A stretch of 64,000 nucleotides of DNA from positions 28,811,777 through 28,875,776 of the forward strand of contig CM042965.1 in the NCBI GenBank assembly GCA_023678885.1. The letters run 5' to 3'. The DNA is from Pogostemon cablin (Eukaryota > Streptophyta > Magnoliopsida > Lamiales > Lamiaceae). Below, piece by piece: positions 56,397 to 64,000 of this stretch; the first letter of the stretch is position 1, and each line of letters opens with the position of its first letter. The notes under the pieces were generated by a model that saw nothing but the letters and a program-made list of their open reading frames with translations, made no database searches and was not told where the DNA came from. A program made the position numbers and the translations under genes.

Positions 56397-56946
56397 CTTG
56401 TGATTGTTAGAGATTATAAACATATAAAATAATATATCCATTTGTGATAAGCCACACTCCAGAAGAATATATAACAAAAGAAATGAGTAAAACAAGGAGA
56501 AAAATGCACGAGTAGACTGTGGCGGAGCAGACAGAAATCATGACACTGGAAACAGATATTAGTACAGTTTTTTCATCTAAGTATGGATGGATACGTGCTA
56601 CCTTAATCTTAACTGCCATTTCTTTTCTCTCCCTTTTTATGTCTATTTTTTGGTACTGTTTCAAAATTTTACACCATTTAGTAAAAGTATTGCTAAAGAG
56701 TATATATAAGGACACTTTTTTTGTGTAGTAAAAAGGGTGTAGCAATAGATAAGTTTTTCTTTTGAAGTGTTGTGATAGGATAAATATCAACATACCATTT
56801 ATTAAGTGTCTTTATAGAACACATATTAACACCCCAAAAAATATAAATAAACAATATAGGACTTATTATGACATTAATATTAAAATGACATAAAAAAATA
56901 TGTCGTTAAAGGCATATTTTGTTGTAGTGTATATATCATTTTGACA
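56397..56946. other. AT-rich DNA, possible transposon debris
   Basis: No exon of the P-loop gene could be found here. 56720-56935 has 'gtgtagtaaaaagggtg...tttgttgtagtg' ends suggestive of a MITE. Confidence 0.35.
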
Positions 56947-57165
56947 AAGTTTCTTATGAGACTTTGCTTATGTGAGACGGTTTGTGAGACATGTGAAAGT
57001 ATGTTTATTCTATAGATAAAGTATGCTTGATGTTTGTTAAAATATATTTTTTGGTGAATTATGCATTAAAGTATGATTTTAAGGGTGATATATATATAAA
57101 AGTATATTTTAACTATATAATAAGCATAATTTAAAATGAGTAGACCAGTTTCACAAAAATCCATG
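56947..57165 (+). mobile_element. MITE with 'tgtgagac' ends, second copy
   Basis: Shares CAAAGTTTCTT, ATGTGAGACGG and repeated AAAGTATG blocks with the reverse complement of 19379-19639. Confidence 0.6.
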
Positions 57166-57682
57166 AGTATTCCTATTATTTTTAAAAGTTTACTCCTTAC
57201 ATCCTAATATTAAGTTTTTCGTTTCAAGGAAAAAATAATTTTTAATTAATTTTATTAACTTTTTAGAGTAATATTATATTTTTAGATAATAAATAATACA
57301 TATAGTATGTTGTGTGTATTAAAAAGTAATGTCAATTTTAAAATTAAAGTTTACTTGAATTCAAATTTTACTACATTTTATAGGATTTGAACTTAATTAT
57401 TATGGCATAAACGCATGATGAAAGAGTTTATATACATGGTTTACTTAAACTTTTTTATTTATCCAAAATACACATACACTAAAAAAATCAAATTATTATT
57501 TTTCAATCTATGTACCAAGACAACTATTTTTGTGAGACCATCTCACGCAAAAACTCTCGTGAGACAGACAATAAGTTATAGTAATATTTTAATAAAAGTG
57601 ATACTTGAATTAATAAAAAGTGATAGTTGTGCAGTTGATTATTTCATGAACGATTTGAAGTATAAACAAAAAGTTATAATAT
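57166..57682. other. AT-rich DNA with AAAGTGATA repeats
   Basis: 57515-57560 has 'gtgagaccatctcac...ctcgtgagac' MITE ends; 57595-57680 matches the repeat block at 10855-10971 and 19145-19376. Confidence 0.45.
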
Positions 57683-57790
57683 TTTCACCTGGCAATGGGT
57701 TCTCACTAAGTGAGTGACTCAGGTTCGATTCCCTATGGATGCTTGGCGAACTAACTTCTACCACTAACAACTAACATTTACCGATAAAAA
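57683..57790 (+). mobile_element. Possible tRNA-derived SINE
   Basis: An A-box-like TGGCAATGGG near 57692 and a good B-box GGTTCGATTCC near 57723, followed by an A-rich end. A target duplication was not confirmed. Confidence 0.35.
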
Positions 57791-58867
57791 AGAAGTGATT
57801 ATATTTTTAACAAAAATTTATAATATCTTCGATAAAAAATGATTATTATCTAAGAAATTTTACAAGTGATTGCACACAAGACTAAATCATGTAAATATGT
57901 ACGCATATAATAATACGAGAAATTGATGATTATATATAGTATACAGATCAATTTAGGTAATTGTGATTTTTTAAATAATTTATTTATTCAAATGGTAAAT
58001 TTAACAAATTTATTAAAATAATTAGTTTAAATAATATGACATAATTATAATTATATATTTTATTTTTAATTTTTTAAAATTTAAACTTAGAGTTTAGATT
58101 TAATAAACTTTTAAGGTTTAAGGGTTACAAGGCTCACAAATTTAAACTCAAACTTTGGATCACAACATCTATATTTAAGCATACAATTTTGTTTAAAATT
58201 TTAATTAAACTTATTTGCTGCAAACATCAGTCCTCGTTTTCCTTGCTCTCGCACGATGTTAATTCAGCTTGTTTTTTCGGCAGCTCTAGTTTCAATCAGC
58301 CCATTTCTCATTTCTAGAAGAGTACATCATACAACCAATATGTTGTACAAATCTTATTACTTTTGTTTGATTTTTTGTCATTGATCCACCTGTTTAGATA
58401 ATTTTAAGCCACTGTTTGGCTCTTTCTACTCTGATTTAATCAGTTCCCCTTCATTCTTTTTCCTTTGTCCTCCTTCTTATTATATATTATATATATATAT
58501 ATATAAAAGCAGAAAAGTCTACCAAAAATGAAAAGGTGAGATTTTCCCACAAAAAATAGTTTCTATAAATAGTATATCATTATTTAAGTAAAAAAATAGT
58601 AACTCATGCCTTCTGACCCAGTCTAACGTACATTTATTAATTATTAGCACACTCATGCTCAGAAAATCATACCTATTGATGTTAGGGAGTAGGGACTATT
58701 TTTTTACCCCTGCAATTTGAATTTGAACGTGATTTTGCCTGTACAATTGAATTGAATAGACGGCTGCCCTTCCCCGATTTATGACATTCTCTTGGAGAAT
58801 ATGCTAATATTCTATAGGAAGCTTCCTAAAGTATGAACCAATTATTTAAATTTTGGCTTCCTGTTAA
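57791..58867. other. AT-rich DNA, no supported gene
   Basis: Short chance ORFs only, with a TA run near 58490. Confidence 0.45.
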
Positions 58868-59309
58868 GCGTTTTCTTTGCACACAAAATTAATCTCCAAG
58901 TAATAAGGATATCAGTTGTAGCTCAGCATATAATCAAGTTAAATATCGAAACCAAAGGACAACGTATTATCAATTTAATTATTTACTAAATTAATTAAAA
59001 TAAAGTAATAAGGTTTGAGAATTAATAGGTAATTCTAGGGTAATCCAGTTTTACTACTTAATTTCCCTTCCTCTCAAGTGTACTGGCCGACTCTACCTTG
59101 TGGACTATGGATGCATCACTAAGCCATGCAAATCTACTCTATATACACAAGTAAATAAGCGTGTAATACGTGAGAATCACCTTGGGTCAAGAGATAATTT
59201 CACCCCCTTTCTAGGTAATATCAGTATCAATTATTTCCCGTGCACCTGGTACTCTAACCCGATATGATCTTCCTTTATATGTACTATAAAATTAACCTCT
59301 TTATCCTGC
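58868..59309 (-). mobile_element. Truncated Athila-like LTR (U5 part)
   Basis: The reverse complement matches the last 450 bases of the LTRs at 1-1013 and 48361-50254 (the AGGATAAAGAGG, CCTAGAAAGGGGG and GATGCATCCATAGTCC blocks). Its U3 side is replaced by the next element, which inserted into or recombined with it. Confidence 0.75.
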
Positions 59310-60212
59310 TATAAGCAATTAAAATTCACGGTCCAATTAAATGGCGACACGTGGATTTTATTGATTAAATATCAATTTTAATTTATTATATTTTATTTTG
59401 GGGATTTAATAAATTAATTCCTAAAATAGATTAATAAATAATTGATAATTAATTTAATACCCAACAAATTAAGTAGGGTTTAAATTAAGTAAAACTTGAC
59501 CCCTAAGTTAAGTAAAGCATGGAAGGTTCCAGAATCAGGTCAAAATAAGCAATGACCAATCAGGCTGTGATATATTTGGAACGGCCCAAGCCCGCAGAAC
59601 CAGACCAAATCTGTCATAGACCAATCAGATTGCAAGTTATTTATGGGGCATGCTCATTCCTTCATCTATATAAGGAGTCCTCTTCCATTCATCACAGACA
59701 CATTCAAAGACTTGAAGACATAAACGCTCTGAAGAGATCAAGAACACGAGCAGCGCTCCCTTGAGATCTTCAAGCATCTTCAAGTCAAGAACGTCAAGCG
59801 ATTCGGGATTAAGGTGCAGAGCCCCCCAAATCAAGCGTTCTTCATACACTAAGTTCTTCGGTGTTCTTCGCGCCAAGAACAACATACGACCCGAGATCAA
59901 GGTGCTAAGCCCCCCAGATCGAGTGTTCTTAGGATCAAGTACGTTTAATCCAAACAAAGGCTCGACGCCTCTGGATTAACGTTATAAGATCCCAAATCCG
60001 AGTTCGGACAAGCTTCAACTGAAGATCCGACTCAACACACACAGTCCACGCTGTCAAGTCAACAAGTCAAAGTCAAAGTCCAAATTGGTTCGAGAGAAGA
60101 ATCAGAGGATAAATAGAGATTGTTTCCTTAATCATCAAGTTGAATCCGTCTGGATTATTATTGTGATTCTCTTGTGGTTATTTCATTATAAATACAAAAA
60201 TTCGTTGTTACA
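59310..60212 (+). repeat. 5' LTR of the Tat element
   Basis: The left border is inferred from where the Athila-like LTR homology stops; the right end is TTACA before the primer-binding site. TATA box TATATAAG at 59667-59674. A direct repeat lies downstream of it (AAGGTGCAGAGCCCCCC at about 59811, AAGGTGCTAAGCCCCCC at about 59899). Confidence 0.7.
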
Positions 60213-60216
60213 AATT

Positions 60217-60235
60217 TGGCACGCCCGGTGGGACC
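60217..60235 (+). promoter_or_regulatory. Primer-binding site of the Tat element
   Basis: TGGCACGCCCGGTGGGACC, four bases after the LTR. It starts with TGG, as required to pair with a tRNA CCA end; I do not assign the tRNA. Confidence 0.75.
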
Positions 60236-60280
60236 GTCTCTACCTCTCATCTCTTCTCTCTACAAGCTCGAAAGTATGAT

Positions 60281-61479
60281 ATGACTCCTGTCAGGATTAC
60301 TGTAGGTAGGACTGCTGCTTCTAAGCTCTCGGAGTCATTGACTGAATATGTTGCTGTTGTTACGAGGAGCATGTCAGAAAAAGCTCGTTCGGAAGCCTCA
60401 TCTGGATCTAACCCTTCGGTTGAGGAGGCTTCGAGAAAATAACTACCTATGAAAGATGATAGTGATGAAGATTCTGCATCTTCAAACTCTTCATTTGACT
60501 CCGTTGCAGCTCCAGTAATGATGGCAGGCGCCACGACTGTTGAGGAACAATTAGCAAACATGATGAAAGCTATCGAGGGGCTCACGAAACACATAGAAGC
60601 TCAAGATTCAAAAATCTCCCAATTGATGGAAAAAAAGACGTCGCGGAGACTAGCCGTGCAAACGAAAAAGGAGTCATGGACGATAGTGAAGTAGAAGAGG
60701 TCACAAGGCGCCAGACTATTGAAAAGGAGCAAACTCAAGGAACGTTGCCACTTTCAGCTGATGGAATGCTCCAAGTGGATCAACTCAAGGATATTATACT
60801 TGGAACAAGAAATTGAGGAGAATTCCAAGCCTACTGTTACTTATGTCAAGCCATACACGAAAAGAGTGGACAACTTGAAGTTGCCAGTTGGCTACCAGCC
60901 TCCCAAGTTCCAACAGTTTGATGGCAAGGGAAACCCGAGGCAGCATATAGCACACTTTATTGAGACTTGCCATGACGCTGGTACTTATGGAGACCATATG
61001 ATAAGGCAGTTCGTTCGCTCTCTCAAAGGAAATGCATTTGATTGGTATATCGACTTGCAAGCTGAATCCATTGATAGTTGGGCACAAATGGAACATGAGT
61101 TCCTTAATCGTTTCTACAGCACGAGGAGAACTGTTAGCATGACTGAGTTAACTAATACTCGTCAATTAAAGGAAGAACCTGTGATTGATTATATCAATCG
61201 ATGGAGAAATTTGAGTTTAAATTGCAAGGACCGATTATCCGGAGAGTCTGCTATTGAGATGTGTATCCAAGGGATGGAATGAAATCTCCTTTATATACTC
61301 AAAGGAATTCAACCTAAGACTTTCAAATAGTTGGCTACTAGGGCCCATGACATGGAATTAAGTATGGCTGCTAGTGGAATCAAACATTCACCGATGTCGG
61401 ACTCCTACAAGTCTAAAGATAAACAAGATTTCAAAAGGGGGGGGGCAAGTCCTATGTTAAAAGTTCCAACAAAGAGTCA
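60281..61479 (+). pseudogene. Tat Gag (stops and frameshifts)
   Basis: The frame starts at ATG 60281, meets TAA at 60440-60442, and continues in phase with an acidic/Ser-rich segment and a short coiled coil (VEEQLANMMKAIEGLTKHIE). Between about 60660 and 60815 the family-typical sequence (SADGMLQVDQLKDIIL) sits in another frame, so two compensating frameshifts occur. The capsid domain then reads well: QFDGKGNPRQHIAHFIETC, SLKGNAFDWYIDLQ, EFLNRFYSTRRTVSMTEL, DYINRWRNLSLNCKD. Stops at 61280-61282 and 61328-61330 interrupt it. A 9-G run at 61437-61445 shifts the frame into the next part. Gag would form the particle; this copy cannot make it whole. Confidence 0.85.
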
Positions 61480-62568
61480 ATGGCCACAAATATTATGACG
61501 GTCAAGGTTCGAAAGAATGAAAATGATAAGAAAGACAAAGGGAAGCAAGTTGCCCAAGAGTGGGGGCAAAGAAGGTTAACTCTGAAGGAGATGCAAGAAA
61601 AAGAGTATCCATTTTTGAACTCAGACCTTTCTGGCATATTTGATGATCTGATGAAAAATAAGCTCCTTGACCTTCCTGAGATGAAACGTCCAGAAGAAGC
61701 CGGCCGAACTAATGACCCAAAATACTGCAAGTATCATAGGTTGGTGAGTCATCCAATTCATGATTGTTTCGTTCTTAAGGAAAAGATCATGCAACTGGTT
61801 AAGGAAGGAAAAATCGTGTTAGAAGATGAGGCGGGTACAAACTTCACTTCTGTAAAAGAAAGTCATGATGAAGGCTCATGTCATGTCGTGAACGAGGACA
61901 ATGAAAGCGAACAACTTGAAACTAAGGGTAAAGCTTACTCCATGAAGGTGACCTTCACGGATGAAGATATGTTGTTGGGTATGCAATCTCATAATCGACC
62001 TCTATTTGTGACTGGTTACACTAAAGGGATGCGAGTGAATTGCATACTTGTTGATAGAGGTTCGGCAGTGAACATTTTGTCCTTGAGAATGTTGAAGAAG
62101 ATAGAAATACCACTGGATGAACTCAACCATAGCCGATTGATGATCCAAGGGTTCAACCATGAGGGGCAAAGGACTCTCGGCACAATAGTTCTTGATTTGC
62201 TAATTGATGAGATGAAATCCACAGTCCTTTTCCATGTTATTGATGCAAAAACTTCCTACAACATGCTTTTGGGGCATCCATGGCTACATGAGAATGGCGT
62301 GATTCCTTCTACATTACACCAGTGCTTCAAATATAGTGAAGGTGACAACGTGAAAAGAGTATTCGGTGACGACAAGCCATTTATTGAAGCTGAAGCTTAC
62401 TTTGCCGATGCTAAATATTTCTTCAAGAGTACAAAGGAAGTAAAGCGTGAAGAAGCCCCAGTGCAAGATAATGGGAGCAATAAAAAAATAAAGGATGAGG
62501 AAGGTAGTACATCATCTGCCACTCTCAAGGGGAACAAAGGTAAAAGGCTTGAGACCTCGAAGAGTTGA
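61480..62568 (+). pseudogene. Tat Gag end and protease
   Basis: 362 open codons. A Cys/His motif (CKYHRLVSHPIHDCFVLK) near residue 85 is the zinc-binding region of this lineage. The aspartic protease lies around residues 175-290: NCILVDRGSAVNILS holds the active-site Asp (usually D-x-G-S; here D-R-G-S), followed by TLGTIVLDLL and the YNMLLGHPWLH motif. A TGA at 62566-62568 ends the frame, but the next frame picks up exactly there, so one base was gained or lost. Apart from that junction this part is intact. The start chosen is the first ATG after the G-run frameshift; translation would normally come through from Gag. Confidence 0.85.
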
Positions 62569-64000
62569 CATTGCCTCTAACAAAAATTGATGCAAATAGG
62601 CCTTCTTCTCCACCACTCAAAGGATTCACACGTCCTATTGAAGGACCAAAGACCGAACACGGTGAAGTGTTTGAAGCCGAAATAACCAAGTCGTATAGTC
62701 CACAAGCTTATAAACTCCTTATGAAGGCTGGTTATGAACCAAGGGAAAAAGCGATGGCGAGCAAGGTGTGTCAAGAAACTATCAACCCACCAGGACATGG
62801 GCTCAATGTTACTCAGAAAATATTGAAAAATGGTGGTCACACTATCAGGAAGGCTAAGTCAGGTTTGGGATATGTCCCTCAAAAGCCAGTCCGCATTGCA
62901 ATTAGAAGAGCAAGTACAAATTATATTACCGAGGGAGAAGCTTTATCCACGGAGGATATGTTTGACGCAAGTAGTAGGGAAGTCAAGAGAATATCTGTTT
63001 TCGAAAGGCTTGGGAGTGTTTTCGAAAGGCTTGGACCCTGTAAAGGGAAGTGTAGGAGGCAAAATCATGTCAAGTCCCTTAACCTCCGAAAACTCCAGAG
63101 TCAAAATCTTTCTCGCATCAAGCGGCGAAATATCTGGACTATCTCAAGTGGAAGAGTATTGAAAGCTAAGGTGCGAAGAATCGTCTTTACTAAAGATGAT
63201 AGTAATAATGATAGAGAAAGTGTAGCTTCCACCAATCATATTACTGCTGTGGAAGATTCTCAAATGGAGGAAGTAGATGCTAAAGATGCCCCTCCACAAT
63301 TTGAAGAAGGAGTGAAAGCCACTGTTGATGAGTTGAAAGAAATTAACTTAGGTGATGAAAATGACCCACGTCCTACCTACATAAGTGCTCTGCTAAATGT
63401 TGAGGAAGAAACAAAGTATGTCAGCCTTTTGCGAGAATTCAGAGATGTCTTTGCATGGTCACATAAAGAAATGCCAAGCTTAGATCCGAAAATCGCAGTG
63501 CACCACTTGTCCATTAAAAAGGGAACTCGGCCGGTTAAACAAATGCAGCGTCGATTTCAACCAGAGTTGATTCCTTTGATTGAGGATGAGGTTAATAAGC
63601 TTCTCGAAACAGGCAAGATCCGAGAAGTCAAATATCCTACATGGATTTCCAATATCGTGCTGGTAAGAAAGAAAAATGGGCAACTCAGAGTATGTATTGA
63701 TTTCCGAGATTTGAATATGGCATGTCCGAAAGATGATTTTCCATTACCAATTACTGAACTTATGATTGATGCAACAACGGGGCATGAGGTCCTTTCATTT
63801 ATGGATGGGTCATCTGGCTACAATCAAATTGGTTTGGCTCCTGAGGATCAAGAGAAGACAGCCTTTCGTACCCCAAAAGGGATATATTGCTATAATGTTA
63901 TGTCATTTGGCTTAAAGAATGCTGGTGCCACTTATCAGGGAGCCATGCAAAAGATATTTGATGACATGCTTCATAAGATTGTCGAATGCTATGTTGATGA
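62565..64000 (+). CDS. Tat reverse transcriptase region, open to the window end (partial)
   Basis: Read from 62565, a frame of at least 478 codons has no stop. A spacer with the repeated word VFERLG (63000-63030) and an acidic stretch precede the RT. RT motifs in order: PVKQMQRRFQPELIPLIEDE, GKIREVKYPTWISNIVLVRK, LRVCIDFRDLNMACPKDDF, FMDGSSGYNQIGLAPEDQEK, FRTPKGIYCYNVMSFGLKNA. The last visible codons are YVDD-type catalytic residues (YVD then a partial codon). RNase H and integrase should follow outside the window. The frame is well preserved compared with Gag, but it lacks its own start codon context and depends on the broken upstream frame. The product would copy element RNA within particles. 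Confidence 0.88.
   Translation, partial: MTLPLTKIDANRPSSPPLKGFTRPIEGPKTEHGEVFEAEITKSYSPQAYKLLMKAGYEPREKAMASKVCQETINPPGHGLNVTQKILKNGGHTIRKAKSGLGYVPQKPVRIAIRRASTNYITEGEALSTEDMFDASSREVKRISVFERLGSVFERLGPCKGKCRRQNHVKSLNLRKLQSQNLSRIKRRNIWTISSGRVLKAKVRRIVFTKDDSNNDRESVASTNHITAVEDSQMEEVDAKDAPPQFEEGVKATVDELKEINLGDENDPRPTYISALLNVEEETKYVSLLREFRDVFAWSHKEMPSLDPKIAVHHLSIKKGTRPVKQMQRRFQPELIPLIEDEVNKLLETGKIREVKYPTWISNIVLVRKKNGQLRVCIDFRDLNMACPKDDFPLPITELMIDATTGHEVLSFMDGSSGYNQIGLAPEDQEKTAFRTPKGIYCYNVMSFGLKNAGATYQGAMQKIFDDMLHKIVECYVD

Larger units (their letters stand above)
59310..64000 (+). mobile_element. Tat-lineage Ty3/gypsy element, 5' part (runs off the window)
   Basis: 5' LTR of about 900 bp, primer-binding site, gag, protease and the first part of RT in order. 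Gag and the Gag-to-PR transition carry stops and frameshifts, but from 62565 the frame is open to the window end. RNase H, integrase and the 3' LTR lie beyond 64000. The Gag words (PVGYQPPKFQQFDGKGNPRQ, NAFDWYIDL) are those of the Tat/Retand group. Confidence 0.88.

Noticed and set aside
56407..56793. 128-codon minus-strand ORF upstream of the P-loop pseudogene
   Set aside because: AT-rich hydrophobic translation without family resemblance; it does not supply the missing kinase exons.

Overview
The window is nuclear DNA of a flowering plant, most likely a eudicot. The evidence is a dense nest of plant-type LTR retrotransposons (Athila, Tekay and Tat lineages of Ty3/gypsy), many plant MITEs, GT-AG gene remnants of plant families (a cytochrome P450 of the CYP71 type and a P-loop NTPase of the 2-phosphoglycerate-kinase type) and a piece of plastid rps7. 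The species cannot be named from this. I see no intact host gene; almost everything is transposon or relic.

Layout: 1-1013 is the 3' part of an Athila-like LTR, followed by promoter-like LTR sequence to about 2590. 2592-10186 is a complete, young, minus-strand Athila-type element with an intact gag-protease ORF but no reverse transcriptase or integrase. 10972-19139 is an old Tekay chromovirus with a truncated 5' LTR. 19145-21002 holds MITE debris, AAT microsatellites, an inverted-repeat element and a plastid rps7 fragment. 22109-23213 (minus) carries the N-terminal exons of the P-loop NTPase gene. 24768-24989 is a small Copia-like solo LTR, and 25080-25559 a dead P450. 27170-27850 is a degenerate tandem repeat.

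29715-45917 is a complete but mutated Athila element (gag-PR, RT-RH-IN, spliced env-like ORF) inserted in a TA microsatellite. Its 3' LTR contains another LTR (43470-45446). Helitron-like pieces flank it. 47666-47902 is a hAT MITE and 48361-50254 an Athila-type solo LTR. 50847-56396 (minus) carries the C-terminal exons of the P-loop NTPase gene, with stops and intronic MITEs. 58868-59309 is an LTR fragment, and from 59310 to the window end runs a Tat-lineage element cut off inside its reverse transcriptase.

The most striking pattern is that five different Athila-like LTR sequences each carry their own palindromic motif just upstream of the TATA box. In two elements the same motif reappears in the linker between Gag and protease, and also in non-coding internal regions. 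In the 29715-45917 element it forms arrays of GGTTCGACC and its complement in both LTRs, in frame inside gag-PR, and ahead of the env-like ORF. This looks like a family-specific cis code and is the best candidate here for an undescribed system; its function is inference.
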